Assembly (NCBI GenBank): GCA_963082975.1
Contig: OY720345.1
Location: 15,774,491 to 15,838,490, forward strand
Length of the DNA: 64,000 nt
From: Labia minor
Taxonomy: Eukaryota > Arthropoda > Insecta > Dermaptera > Spongiphoridae
Direction: 5' to 3'
Part shown: positions 22,978 through 53,744 of the stretch, piece by piece
Layout: every line of letters begins with the position of its first letter
Position numbering within the stretch: position 1 is the first letter of the stretch
Translations under genes and position numbers: made by a program
The notes under the pieces: model-generated
Database searches by the model: none
Told to the model about the DNA's origin: nothing
Seen by the model: the letters and a program-made list of their open reading frames with translations, nothing else

Positions 22978-24264
22978 GTATATATATATACCGACCTCTA
23001 TTTGATCATAAATGTAAAATTATAGAATAAAATAACTAATGTATTAACCAAAAGAAAAAATTGAACTTTCAAGGTCCATGTATATAATCAATATTATTCT
23101 ATCTTTAATAGATATTACATGTAATTTATTACTATACATTAGTATAAACACAATTAATATTTAATTATTATTTATAAGCACAAATGTAATGTAAAAATTA
23201 ATCATTAATAATAAATAAAAAAGAAATTGTGGGAAGCATTTTAGATTTTTTTTTATTAACTAATACAAAAAATTAATATTATAATCTGAAATTAATTATT
23301 AACTACATTTATTAAAATGAAATTATTTTTAAAATTTATTGGAATATTAAAATAAAAGATGAGATGAAGGGGGAATTGAAGAGATGTCTTGCAATTATGC
23401 AGTTTTTATTTTAGTAATGAATATTAATAATAATCAATAATTATTTAATAATATTTTGTATTGTCTTATGCTGATATCTTTTCATATATTAATAAATTTT
23501 CTACTTAAATGATATATTGCCTATATTTTAAATAAAATAAAATAATAAATAATATTAATTAAATAAGTATTTTAATTGAAATTATTAAATTAATTAAATA
23601 TTTGTAAAAAACAAAAAATAATATTGGTAAAATATAATATCTAATAATATTCATCATTTAATATTTAGAATTATCAAAATAAAAAAAAAAAATGAAAGAA
23701 TATACATATAATAAAATGTAAAAAAATATATAATAAAATAAATATTGATATACGTATAATCTTTTTTAAAAATATATTAGAAAATTTTGAGGAAATTGTT
23801 TTCTTATTAATTGTGTATATAATCTATAATGATTAAATAAATTATTTAAGCCATTTCAAGTCAATTCATTTTTCAAATGAATCCTGCATAATCTGCTTAA
23901 TCAACCATATACATCTCAGTTAGGTAATTAAATATTTAATTAATAATTAAAATCTAGAATAGAAATATATTCTATAAATATTGTAATAATATAATAGAAT
24001 AAAGTGTACTTGTACGGAAACAAAGTAAAAAAAAAAGAAGAGGGATTAGAGAGGGTTGCAATGATTAATTATAACAACTATTGTAATTTAAATCACAAAC
24101 CTGAAATAAAAAATTTTTCAAAGATAAATAAATCAAAAAAAAAAACAACAAATTTATAATATTTTATTTAATTATTTTTTTTTTTTTTATAATTTTATTT
24201 TTTATTATTTTTAATCATCACACATTATAATTATGTAATTTTTCACATAATTTATTATACAATT

Positions 24265-24300
<36 letters not shown>

Positions 24301-24844
24301 ATTTGAATGATTACATTTTGTTTTAAGTATATATATGCTAAATATGCTTGCGTAAAAAATTAAGGCACAACTAAATTAATGGACGCGTTGCTTGTGGTGT
24401 TATATTATTATTATTAATTTTATTTCTAAAGAGATAAAGTTAATATATATATATATATTATTTATTAATGAAATCACAACAATTTGTTTGTCTTTCATTC
24501 GAATGAAATGGTATCATATTTTATGTTGAGGGTTAGATAACGTGAAGGCATTCTTTTATTTAAAGAATTATTTAAAAAGCAAAACTAGAAATATATGTTT
24601 TAATTTACTATTATACTTGTAGAAGAATTTTGATTTAAAAAAGCGATTCATTCTACTAATATAAAGAAGAAAATCACTAATTTATAAAAAAAAAATATTA
24701 AAAAAATTGAAAATACTATAATATAGGAATTAAGGCAAATCGTTTACACTTTTTCCACTCTTACTAAATTCCTCCATCCGCCACTTTATGTTTTACTCTC
24801 TAATTTTATAATCTTTTTCCAATTCCTTCACACATACTATAGTC
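22978..24844. other. AT-rich intergenic DNA between the two host genes
   Basis: No gene recognised. (TA)n runs lie at 24269-24297 and 24443-24458. Confidence 0.5.
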
Positions 24845-25129
24845 GAGGAGGTAAGAGTTGGTGCATGAGGCGACCCCACCCTCAGTTCCCGCGCTTGCCT
24901 CTACCATTCCTACTAAACCTAACATAACCTCGATAAATATTGTAAGAAGTGGGTGAATCTCAACTAATGAGATGTCTAATTAAAAAAAAAAAAAAATAAA
25001 ATAAAAATCTTTGTCAAAATTACTTTTTTTATCACCTGGAACGTTTGAGAGAGTAGAAGAGTGTGGTGGAGGAGGGGGTAGCCCGCCTCTCCTGCCCGCC
25101 ACCCCTCATGCACCAACTCTTACCTCCTC
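24845..25129. mobile_element. MITE with 26 bp perfect inverted arms
   Basis: Arms 24845-24870 and 25104-25129 begin GAGGAGGTAAGAGTTGG and are perfect complements. The flanks read CTATAGTC and AATTATAG, so TA is a possible target. The interior is GC-richer than the surroundings and has no coding. Superfamily unknown. Confidence 0.6.
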
Positions 25130-26639
25130 AATTATAGTTCGTGAGATTTTTATTATCAATTTTGGATAATTTGATTATTCTTTCAAAAGATCCTTTTGAT
25201 CATTCTCTCCTCATCTCTTCCATAAGAAATAAAATTTTTCCACAATTTATAATTTTGTATTATTTTTTAATAATTGTATCTAAGTAAATTGTTTATTAAT
25301 TTTTGTTTGTCTCTCTCATTTATATTTTGTTGTAATAATTGAAATAATTTTCATTTTTGTAGTACATATTACAGATAACTGATAACTCATTCAAAATACA
25401 CTCTTTTTACATATTTTTAATTTTTCAATCATACAACATATAATAATCATTCGTTATTTTTATTATTATAAATCGATCATATTTGATTGAGATATTTTGT
25501 GACAGATTTTAATATTTAATGAAAGTTAGAGAAATATTTAAAAAAGATAATTTTGATTTTTAATATATATTTCCTATGTATAGGATCATATATATATATA
25601 AAGTCAAAGATATTAAATGTCATCTTTGCCCCTTAAATTTAGGCAAATTAAATTTTAATATAATAACCACTATATAAAAGAATAGAAGAATTATATTATA
25701 TTTATTATTTATCATCAATTCCTCTATATTTTATATAAAAAAAATGTTTTATTTTTTTAATAATGTAGTAAAAAAGTAAATTATAATGATAAGGTAGTAT
25801 AAAAATATTTATTTATTTTAAATAAAGCACATTGGAGGAAAAATATTTTATATTTCTCTATAATATTCATAATCATATTATTATTATTAGAAATAAATTT
25901 ATTTATTTATTTATTTATTTATATATTGTATGAAAATAATAATAATAAAATTTTCTGAAAGGAGTGTATTTTTATCAAATGTTTACATACAATTTCAGGC
26001 GGATTTCTCATCTTTCTTATTTATATACGAATGTATATATTATTTATTTTTTTCATATATTAATAATTCAATACAACCATTCAATTTATTCATTTGTTGG
26101 TGTTCAAAAAAAAAAAAAAAAAAAAATGAAGCAATTACTAATTATACACAGGATGTCTCAAGACACAATAATATCCACTGAATAGCGACAACTCAGATCA
26201 CCTTATATAATTCAATCTATGTATATAAAATATAAAAAGGTGAATAAATATTAAAATGTTTGTGAAGTAGAGGTGAGAGGGGCAAACCTCTTTTGTGATA
26301 AAATGTTAAAATTTATGATCTAACGATTAGTAATAGCTATAAATGGATATGAAATGATTTTATGTTTATCTATCTCGGTTTTATGATTAGATTTTATCTA
26401 AACAAAAAGTGCAAGAAATTAATTTCAACAATTTAATTTTCATACATTTGTAATTTTTAATATAATTATCCTGGGATAAGCAGAAATGCCCTTAATTATG
26501 TTTAAACATAAATGGCATAAAATCAGAATGCGAATTATTATTTTTATATATGAATATATTTTGATTGTATATTTTATCGTATTATACTATCAAAAATTGT
26601 ATATATATGTATATACATTTGTATTTTTGAAATATTGAA
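25130..26639. other. AT-rich intergenic DNA
   Basis: No gene recognised. It has (TA)n and (TTTA)n runs and a poly-A of about 21 at 26106. Confidence 0.5.
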
Positions 26640-27210
26640 TTGAAATATTGATCTGTATTGGTTGCAACCTCGTGAAAAATCATCTTTATTATTTTTTTCT
26701 TAATTTAAAATAGGAAATTTAAATGACGCCAGCAACTACGTCTGACACTGATTCCTTAAATACAAAATATTTTAAATAATATAAAATTAAAAATAATGTT
26801 ATATCCATATCTGTTTTTCTAGTGTATCAATACGTACTTTTAAATTGTTTGAAATTGTTTCAGAACGTTTATTAGTTTTTTCTTAATTTAAAATTAGGAA
26901 ATTTAAAGGACGTCAGCTACTACGTCAGACCGAGCGCTTCCTTAAATACAAAGTATTATGAATATAAATAAAGCCAAATTACGAAATATAAGTATAGTAT
27001 GTTATATCCACAGGCCATACTTTTCTGTCTTTCAGTGCATTAATACATACGTTTAATGGCTGTATGTTTTATGGCTATTTTTTTTAAATTGATGTTCTTT
27101 TAAATTATTTTAACGGCGGCTTGGTGAACCATGTATTCATATTATCAGCCAAACCTGATAATAAGGAATAAGTTTTTTTAATAACCGAGACTGAACCAGG
27201 TAGTACATCT
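26640..27210 (+). mobile_element. Degenerate Helitron/Helentron-like sequence with a duplicated module
   Basis: The module TTAGTTTTTTCTTAATTTAA followed by a GACGTCAGC-type site, shared with families A and D, appears twice in tandem (about 26690-26780 and 26870-26950). The end near 27150-27205 resembles the family D 3' end (CAGCCAAACCTGATAA, then GAACCAGGTA). No coding sequence. Confidence 0.5.
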
Positions 27211-29630
27211 TAAAAACCGATTTTCTTCTCATCTATTTTGGTATATGACCAACAGTACATTAGATTATAGTACTTAATATATGATAAAAAGGAATTTAAA
27301 AAAATACTAAAAATAGCTAACTTGTATTAAATAATGAGATCATATGACCTACCATAGTTTCATATTTTATGATTCTAATTCTTATTATGGAATCTGAATA
27401 ACTCTTCTATTATTACAGTAGTAATTTAAGATTCTGCACCATTAAAAAACAAATTCTTTACTTTTCACACATTTTTATTAATATTAAATATTATTAGTAT
27501 TGCGACACCCTGTATATTGTATATATATATATATATCCTTAACTACACATTGGATTTAAATATTAAATTAAATATAAATATTTCTCTAAATATTATAATA
27601 ATAATAAAAATAATAATGTCATAGTCATGTTTATGTCATAGTTAAGTTTTTTGTTAAATTTTTGGAAAAACTACAATAATACTTTATAATTAATTAATTT
27701 TATGTATATGATTGAATATTATTATTATTATTATTATTATTGTTATTATTATTGAATATTAATATAGAAATCTGATAAAAATTTCAAAGATATTTCATTT
27801 TGTGTGTGTTTTTTTTAACTTTTCTTCATTCCATAGACACTATTTATTTACTGTTGTTTTGTTTTTTTAGTGCAATTTGATAGGAACACGAAGATTTGGA
27901 TTATCAGAACGCGTAGTAATTAGATTAGTAATTGAAAAAAAAAATTAAAAATTGATTTTTACTTTGTTTTTTTTTAGAAATATTTTTTTATCAAATTATT
28001 TATTATTTTGATTTGACAAATCATATCAAAGCTCAATTGATTGGTAGATGAATATATAATAATAAGAATACTATAGATGACCATATCTTAAGACGTGAGT
28101 TTCGATTATTTATATAAAATACAAATGAAAAAAAAAAAATTAACCAATTTTTTTTTTAATTTAATCTTAAAATAAAACAAATTTTATTTTTTATTTTTTA
28201 TAATAGATAATCTAAACTTAATTCTATGTCATTTCAAAATTGTTTTAATTGAACACCAAATTATATACAATATCATCCTTCATCCATGAAATTTAATGAC
28301 GAAATGAAATTTATTTCTTAACAACTTTTGTCCATTTTAACCCGCATCCAAAATTAAAAAAAAATGTCATTAAATTATCATTTTAAATACATTTTCAGAT
28401 ATTTGAATAATAACAACCTTAAATATACATTTATAATTAATTTAAAGAAATATAATAAATAAATTGATAATTAATTAAAGTAAATTAATTTAGAAAAATT
28501 TAAATTTTTTTTTTTTCAAAAAAAAAACAGGTCATAATATTTGAAAAATGTTCTGGGAGCCAACAGTTAAAATTTTTTATATTTTAGTTTATATTTTTAA
28601 GATGAATTTAAACATTGATAAAAAGAGATAAAATTTCAATTTGTTGCTGAAGTGTCTCGAGCTTTAAATAATAATATTAATAATAACATTTGAATTTTTT
28701 AAAATTTTTTTTTTTATTTATTTATAAAACAATTTATTTTTTAATTCCTCCTGTTAAGATGTTTCAAAATAGTGTCTATATCTCTCTTAACCCTTTATAT
28801 AATTATATAATATTATAAATATACATATATATATATATATACATACATACTGGAGTAAGAGTCAGCGTCCAGTCAGCAGGATTAATAGAAGGTTTACAAA
28901 TTAAACACACTCCAAATTTTTTTTCTTCAATCAATGTGGACGTTTCGGTCCCGTAACAGAATTATCTTCATGACTTTAGTTTTGTTACTTTTCATATGTA
29001 GAAAGTGACAATTGATCAATATATTGATGATTTATATGATCTATATCTATTTTTCATGCTGGCTCTTCACTAACCTCTAGTAAACATTTACAAGATCATC
29101 GGATATATGTAAAAATATTTAAATATATTCATATTTAATAGAATTTTATAAAATGTTAACTTGATTATAATTAGTTAGTACTTTTAAACAATTTTTTTTT
29201 TATTAACAGTAAATATTAAGTAAACTGATTTTAAAATTAAAATAAAATTTTTTAAAAATTTGTTTTTGTAGCAATAAACAAATATTTTTACAATAAAATA
29301 TCTTATTATGATAATCAATTAACAATTATAAATATTAACTTACGGTTAAGATTAATTAATTTTTAATCAAATTATCAATATAGGTAGTATTTTATTAAAA
29401 GTAAAATCCTCAATATTATAAAATATGTATATTTAAATATTTTGACATTATATATAAATATATTTAATCAATTATAACAGTTATTATATATATATTATAT
29501 ATATATTTATTAAAAAACTTTTAAATATTCTTTTTGAAAATATTTTCATTTTTTTTTTATTTTATGTTCTCTTTCTCTATTTTTACAATCATTTTACATT
29601 ACTCTCCATACCCTGCTCATTTTATTATAT

Positions 29631-29675
<45 letters not shown>

Positions 29676-30984
29676 TAAACTCTCACCTTGATGGTGTAAT
29701 TATCACATACATTTTATATCTTTTTTATTAAACACAACCTTCGTTATCTTTGACTTTATATTATTTTATGAAATGATTATTATTTATCCTATGAAGTTTT
29801 TAAGGAATGAATGCAAAAAGTTAATGAAATAAAAAAAAAAAATTGAATACCAATAACAGGGGAACACTATACTCTTAATTCTTTTTTATTAATTATTTTT
29901 TATTTATTAATTCTTCTTTATTAATTTTTTTTTTATTCTTATTTATCTTCAATATAAAAAATAAAATGGAATGTAGTTGGAAAAATTGCTAGTTACTAGG
30001 ATTAATAAAGCATTTGGCTCTAAGTTTGTATATATATATATATATATTATATATTATTTATATATATATATATATATAAAGAGAGAATTATTATTGTAGT
30101 ATAGTTGGAAGTCTCTCTTGTGCGTGCGTCATCTTCATCTTCTTCTTTCTCATGTCCTTCATGACTTAAAGGAACATTCATCCCCCTTTTTTTTACACCC
30201 CCTTCATTTATATTTGATGAATACTTTCTTTTTATGGGGCTAAAAAAATGAAATCAATTTTATTACATTTCATTAAAAGGAAAAAAGAAAATAAAAAGAA
30301 AACTTTTCATCATTCAAATTAATTGCAATTGCAAATCCACAGAGAACCAACTGCCATCATTCATTATTGCTTAAAAAAGAAAAAGAAAATAAATAAATAA
30401 ATAAATGAAAAAGAATCAAATGGAGAAGTGGAAAATTTATTATTAACGATGTGAAAGATTTAATTAGGACAGGAATATTATAATTCATATCCAATGATGT
30501 TTTATGCGAGACGAATATTTAATTTCATTCCCTCTTTTCTCTTTCTCTCTATATCACATTTCTATTTCTATTTCGATACTATAAGTTAAGTGTGTGTATA
30601 TATATATAGAAAGAGAAGAAAATGAAATGATGCAAGTTTCTCTATAAAAAAAATATATATAAACATGTATTGTATATCAAAATAGAAAAATACTTTTTAT
30701 ATCTATTTATAAATATATATAAATATATAAATATATATATATATACCAATGTACCAATACCTCACTTTGGGTAGCGGCTACTTTCTCAAAAAAAAAAAAA
30801 AAAAAATCTCGTCACTGGACGCTCGAACAGTGCAGTCGCTTGATAACGATTGCAGAAGTAGCAATGTATTTTTTTGAATAAATTTAAAATAACAAATATC
30901 AATATGTGGTTTTATTTACAAAATTCCCTTATAAATAAAAACAACCACCAAAGCTTTAATAATTTAATATCTATGAATTAAGAT
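27211..30984. other. AT-rich intergenic DNA with long (TA)n runs
   Basis: Long (TA)n at 29636-29673 and 30030-30078, (ATT)n at 27717-27752. Minus-strand wording at 28931-28972 (GAAACGTCCAC preceded by TTCTGTTACGGGACC) resembles the hammerhead-bearing part of Penelope-like elements. No gene is recognised, and I did not find the last exon of the phosphatase here. Confidence 0.45.
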
Positions 30985-31870
30985 TGTCTATAGCAAACAT
31001 TGTAAAGATCGAAGATAGGTTCCAGGGTTACGAAAATACTACACTTTAAAAAGAAAATTGAACAAAGTAAACAATTCAAAAACAAAAAAAAAATAAACAA
31101 AATAAACTATTCAATTAAATTATGGAAAAAAAAAAAATTAAAATTAATCACTGTCTGATGAGTCCATAGTGGCTGTTGCCGTAAGTCGGCTTTCTTTCAC
31201 AAAAAATTGGTCCAATGTTTGCTAAACTAGGGTGACCAAACGTCCCGTTTTTAGGTGTTCTGTCCCGGAGTCCTGAAAAAAGTCTTCGGGACAGCCTATT
31301 GTCCCGTTTTTTTTTAATTTATTTATTTAAGAGACTTTTTTTCAAAATTTTTTCAATTTGGTTCTAAAAAAAAGGTAAAACGTTTTTTCTGGACTAAGCT
31401 CTTAAACACAATTTGTACTTTTTTTCAAAAATTTTTCAATTTGGTTGTAAAAAAAAAAAAAAAAAAGATAAACCTTTATTGAATTTACACATCTAGGTGA
31501 AACAAGCAATTCAATATATAATAAATATCTATTTAAGAATAAATTAAAATTAATAATAATTAAATAAATAAATTAAAATTACAAAATACTATTTACAAAA
31601 TTTGCGATGATCTCACTAGTAAACATAATTTTTTTAAATATTATTTTGTTACACATTGTATTTAATTGTTCACTTAACATTCCACTTAATTTTCCACAAA
31701 ACTTATCACCTTGATGTACATTATGGGATACTCTTCCAGAGAAAAAAAAGAAAATTTCAAAAAAAAAAAAAAAAAATTAAAGACTCGAACCCCCAGTGAA
31801 AATTAGTACTAATTAAGCAGCGACGCAACTTCAAAAAAAGGCAAAAAAAACGACGCATAGTGAGGTATGG
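30985..31870. repeat. Dispersed repeat of about 1 kb, copy 2
   Basis: Partner of 12800-13930, with the same order of shared motifs. It lacks the block corresponding to 13340-13690 and carries a hAT-like insertion at about 31225-31480. Confidence 0.7.
31225..31480. mobile_element. hAT-like fragment with CTAGGGTGACCA end
   Basis: The left end reads TAGGGTGACCAAACGTCCCG, a common hAT terminus. A second CCCGTTTTT passage and GGTTCTAAAAAAAAGG wording follow. It interrupts dispersed repeat copy 2 relative to copy 1. The mirrored right end is not evident, so the element is truncated or composite. Confidence 0.55.
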
Positions 31871-32432
31871 TGTATACAGAAATACCAATTATCGAAATAT
31901 TAATCTTTAATTTGAATCTACTATAATCCCTAAAAGAATCGATTTTTTTTTTAAATATTAATGAAAAAATAAAATTAGCAAAAATTCTTATAAATTCAAA
32001 ACATGAATATTGATTCGAGCTGTTGGTCAAGATTTATAATTTTGGTTCTCTGTGGTTCTCTATAGATAAAAATTAAAAAAATATAAAAATTTTTTTTTAT
32101 TTAAACCAAATTATTATAAAATTTAATAATGGTTTAATGATAATTGTTATTTATTTTCTTTAAATTATAATATTATTATTATTAATAAGTTTTTTAATAA
32201 TTTTAATAAGTTAATTAATTAATTAATTAATAAAAATCGTAATTAAATATAATTAATTAATTTTAGAGATTAGTGACAAATTATTTTTAGATTGATGAAA
32301 GTATTTATATTTTAATAAGTAAATTATAAATCAATAATTTTTTTTTTAAATAAATATTATGTATGTTATTATAATGTAGAATATTTTATTAAAAATATTT
32401 TAGAAAATTATTTAAATATTATTTTGACTTAC
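31871..32432. other. AT-rich DNA downstream of the last visible phosphatase exon
   Basis: No terminal phosphatase exon could be recognised. It must lie here or further left. Confidence 0.4.
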
Positions 32433-49034
<16,602 letters not shown>

Positions 49035-49070
49035 TCAAATCCATTTTTCTATTTCTTAAATTAGCATTTT

Positions 49071-49706
49071 ACCGACTGACGATTGTAAGGGAGGTATTGT
49101 TTTCACACCAAATTTCACATGTGGAGTTTTTTTACATATATCTCCACAAATTATGCATTTTGTTAACAGAAAAAAGTATTTTAGCATGATGTCTGTCCGT
49201 CTGTCTATCCGTCTGTCTGTCCGTCCGTATAGATGTGTACAACTTGAACGGCTCAAACGGATTTTGATAAAATTTGGTATATTTACTTAATGCATCAGTA
49301 TGATGAATTGATCAACTTTTGGTGCAAATCCGGAATCCGGAAGTGGTAGTATTTGCGATCGACCATAGGAAGGTAAGGGTTATTTTCACATAAAATTTCA
49401 CAAGAGGAGATTCTTTACATATCTACACACAGGTTGTATTGGTTTTATCCTCGAGAAAAATCATCTTCATTAGTTTTTTCTTAATTTTAAAATAGGTGAG
49501 GTCACTCAGCCCTTCATGACGTGACAGCCAGCAGCTCCTTATATATTATAAATAAAATAAAATTAAAAATATTTATGTTATATCCATATCTGTTTTTTAT
49601 TGCATTAATAGATACATTTTAATTATTTGAAATTGTTTCTGTAGTTGGAAATTAATTTATTTCAAACCGTCGGTCGGTTCTGCGCCTGGCCACAGGTCAA
49701 CTTATT
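49071..49706 (+). mobile_element. Helentron-like short element, family A, complete copy
   Basis: 5' ACCGACTGACGATTG after CATTTT, a GTCTGTCC/GTCTATCC tract at 49192-49225, subterminal CCGTCGGTCGGTT and the hairpin GCCTG-GCCA-CAGGT before CAACTTATT. It starts 69 bp upstream of the first visible phosphatase exon. Confidence 0.85.
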
Positions 49707-50596
49707 AAATCTATTTAAGATTATAGAAAATATATAGTTATAAAAGTTGCTATTTATACATGTAATTTTGTATAATAATGAAAAAGCTGAAATTTACTTT
49801 AATGATTTTCAAAATATTCCGCCCCTCCCAAGATAAATACACTTTTGCATGTATCTGCACCAATTTTTGAAATATTTTTTTTTCAGCCGATTGATGTTAA
49901 GATTAAAACAACCCTCGTATATTCATAATATAATACATAAATTAATAATGATTATTAATTAATTAATTAATATTTAGTTTTAAATTTGATAACATTTTAT
50001 TTAATCATCATAATAAACAAACAAAACCCAGATGAAATTGATAATTCGTAATTTTATAAATTTCAAAATTTATGTTTTAATGTATATTACATTATTAAAT
50101 CATAGAATCTTTATACTTTTCTTCCTAATTACATCAAAACATTCGTATTATTGAATTTATTCAACATATAAACTAGTATAATAATTTAATAATAATTTAA
50201 TTCATTTTTAATAATTTTAAAATGTAGATGGTAGAAAGTTTGTAGATCGTAGAAAGTTAAAAACTATTTTTTTTTAGGTGGAGGGCGGTAAAGGAAAGAG
50301 AGGGTTTAAATATTGTAATTTCAATTATAATGTTTTAATTTTGAATTATTGTGGATTAAAATTAAAGAAATATTATATATAAATTAATAATTTATTTCCT
50401 ATTGATCAGTGTTTAATTATCTATAATTTTGGAACTAATGAATTTGAAAGTCGTTACTCCCCAGCAACTTTCAAACAATATACGAGGTTTGTTCGGAAAA
50501 TACGTATAAAAGTGGAATAATAAGTTTATTTTACAAATATTCAGGTATTATAAACATATTATAATATAAACCAATTTATATATATATATATATATA
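49707..50596. other. AT-rich DNA with mariner-like single ends
   Basis: ACGAGGTTTGTTCGGAAAAT at about 50482 is a mariner-type left end without a partner, and AACAACCCTCGTATA near 49904 is a right-end-like motif. No phosphatase exon was recognised here or further right. Confidence 0.45.
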
Positions 50597-50995
50597 CAGA
50601 GGCGGATTAAACGCCGGGCGGACCGGGCGCCCGCCCGGGGCCCACCGAAACCTAAATAAAAATATTTCCTTAAAAAAAATTTGAAAAAAATGTTGAGTTT
50701 ATGGATAATCGGAGTTTAAATAAAACAAGTTATTTTTGATATAGATCTTTATTGAACAACAGATCTTTATTCGGTCGTGTTTGAACCCCGACTAACTTAA
50801 GAAAAAATAATCAATTTTGGGTCTCGGTGACCACAGTAAAAATTATGTATTTTTTACATAAGTACTACATATGTAAGTATAAAACAGCCTAAATTATAAT
50901 ATAAACAAAATTTGTCTTTCAATTATAATTGTAAATAACAGAAGGCCCATTTCAATTTTACCGCCCGGGGCCCCCAATCAACTTAATCCGCCACT
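50597..50995. mobile_element. hAT MITE, about 400 bp
   Basis: CAGAGGCGGATTAA at the left and TTAATCCGCCACT at the right, with GCCCGGGGCCC motifs inside each end. The flanks are (TA)-rich and the target duplication is unclear. The Helitron at 50999 begins almost immediately after. Confidence 0.75.
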
Positions 50996-51897
50996 ATATC
51001 TTATATATAAAATTCTCGTATCACAAAACTTTGAAAAAATACTCCTCCGAAACGGCTGGACCGATTCTTATGAAATTTTTTATGTATATTCAGTAGGTCT
51101 CAGGGCATGTCAGATTTCCTTTATATAACCGCTAATTGGTAAGGTGTGTCCAGGGGGTGGAATTTAAATAAAATTAGTATAGATACAATGTTAGATCATA
51201 GAGGCGCTGGTGGCGATAATTTGACATGTATAAAAATTCTAATAGGGGACTTGCTAACAATACGTCTTCATGGGTGAACCGTCTAAGGCAGAGGTGGCCA
51301 ACCCAAATGATCTTACGGGCCACTTTGGAAATGTATCATAACTTCGCGGGCCGCATATAAAATTATACATACTCATATTAGATTTAGACCCATTATAGAT
51401 ATTGTTTGGTGTGACAAATTTGAAAAATAATGAATTTTTATTATGTTTACTATTATTTTTACATATAAACATATATAACAGGGGTGGCCAACACGTCGAC
51501 CGCAAAGGCTTAAAAGTAGCCCGCGAAGCCAAAGTTGGACAATTTATTATAACTTAAATAAATCTTTGAAATTCTTTATTCTATAATTTAATCGTACAAT
51601 AATAAATTATTTGTGAAACATAGACATACTGTTTATATTTATCCTGATAAGATAAACAATGTAGTAATACTGAACGCGCTCTGTCGCGCTAGTTGGTAGC
51701 TGTGTGGCCGTGTGTCTCAAATTGCTTTTTCTCTGTCAGGGCGCATATCAGTATCAGTGTGTGTTAGAGAGATTGTAAAGTGACAGCCAGTGAAGTGACA
51801 GTCAGTGATAGAGAAAAGAAGTTATTGTTTTAAATATTCCGTAATAATATCTTTAGTAGGTAAATTCTAAAATAATATTTAACCCTGTTATTTTAGA

Positions 51898-53706
51898 ATG
51901 AATAATCCAAGTACAAGCCGGAAAAAAACGTATCATTATCACAGTGAATGGGAAGAAGATTATTTCTTTACTAGGATGAATGATATGTAAATGTATCTGT
52001 TTTATTTGCAATGCAACACTAGCTTTGTCTAAGAAAGAAAAAGTTAAAAGACATTATCTATCAAATTATAAAAATTACGAAGAAGATTATCCACGTGGCA
52101 CTGCGTTAAGAAAAGCAAAAGTGTAACAACTGAAGGCACAAATAACTGCACAACCAAATAGTTTTTCAAAATACAATACAAATTCGAAGACAGGTACGAT
52201 TGCTTCATTCAAAGTTGCTGAAACAACAAACCGTTTCAAGATGGGGAAATATGGAAAGAAGCATTCATTAAAGCTGAAGAAGAATTGTTTCAGAATTTTA
52301 AAAATAAATCTGAAATAATAACATCAATCAAAAATATGTCGTTATCGCGAAATACAGTTATGCGTAGAACAGAAGGAATGAGCCGAAATCTTGAAGACAT
52401 TTTACATAAAAATATTAATAAATGAGTTTTATTATCATTGCAGTTTAACGAATCTATGGATTATACGGGTACTGCACAATTATGTGTTTTTATTCGAATT
52501 GTTTTCGATGATATGTTGGTTACAGAAGAATTATTAACTATTATTCCAATGCATGATGATGATGAAAAGTTAAAAATCTATATTTTATAAAATTAAATTT
52601 TAATTTGAATCTGTTCTAAAATTAATTAAACTTCATTTAAATTAATAGGAATAAATAAATTTACAATTAATTCTTGATTGAGGGATGATTTCGGTGGTGA
52701 CGCCGGTCGACGTCTTTGACTGGAAAGGGAATGCGAACTAACTGCGCTCGAAGCTGCTCCCCGGCAGGCAGGCAGACAGGCCAGGAGGGAGGGTGGGTGG
52801 GGAGAGGTGAGGTGAGAAGAGGTGGCGGAGGGGGCCAACATGGCGGCAAATCTTTTCAATCTGTCAAAATTCAATAATTAATATTTAATCAACGAAGCAC
52901 CGTAAAATTATATAATAGTAGTGAAAATGAATCTACGTTTAATAATTAATCGATTCGTATAGGTTTTATCTGTTGTTATGAGGCAAGATTTTTGTTGAAC
53001 TGTAAAAATAAACCAATATTAAAATTAATTAAAAATTTCCATTTAATGATACAAAAAATCAATTTTATTTAGAATCTGGCTAAAATTATGGTCAATGGAT
53101 TGTTCTTGGTCACCATTTACAAGATTTAGTCAAAAATTTTACTAAAATGAAAAACATTGATTTTATTGGTTTTTCCTAATTCTCCAAAGCGTTCTATAAA
53201 TATGAGTTCCAAGTTTTTACTAATATGAAGCGTAGGAGAGGTGGGTCCTCTCAGAGGCACATAAGACATGTCTCACTCGTGAATATATGGGGTTTTGCTA
53301 GTCGAAGGGTTGACGTAATCTGGGTATATTTGAATTCACCCCCCTCAAAATATATATAGGAGACTCTTATAGAGTCTCCTATAAGAGACAAGATTTCAAT
53401 TTTTTTTCTTTTTAATGAAGCTATGCTAGGTATTCTCCTTCATCCAAATAAATTTCATTTTTTGAATGATCAGGGGAGGGGGGGGAGAGTAAGAGTAAGG
53501 GAATAGATGGAAAGGCGTCAATGGCTAAAGGACATGATTCCTCCAGGTAGAAGAGGGATTTAGAAGAAATCATGAGCTCACGTGAGGGCAGGGACGCCAA
53601 TCCCTGAAATAGAATTCTTTTCTACTGGTTTTATAGAAAAGAATCTACTCGCTACCCGGGATATTATTTTTAAATTTATTAAAAAATAATTTTAGATCAT
53701 AATCAT

Positions 53707-53744
<38 letters not shown>

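Noticed and set aside
27868-27945. Possible exon after a TTTTTTTTAG acceptor
   Set aside because: Only about 25 codons, with no donor in phase and no recognisable motif or partner exon.
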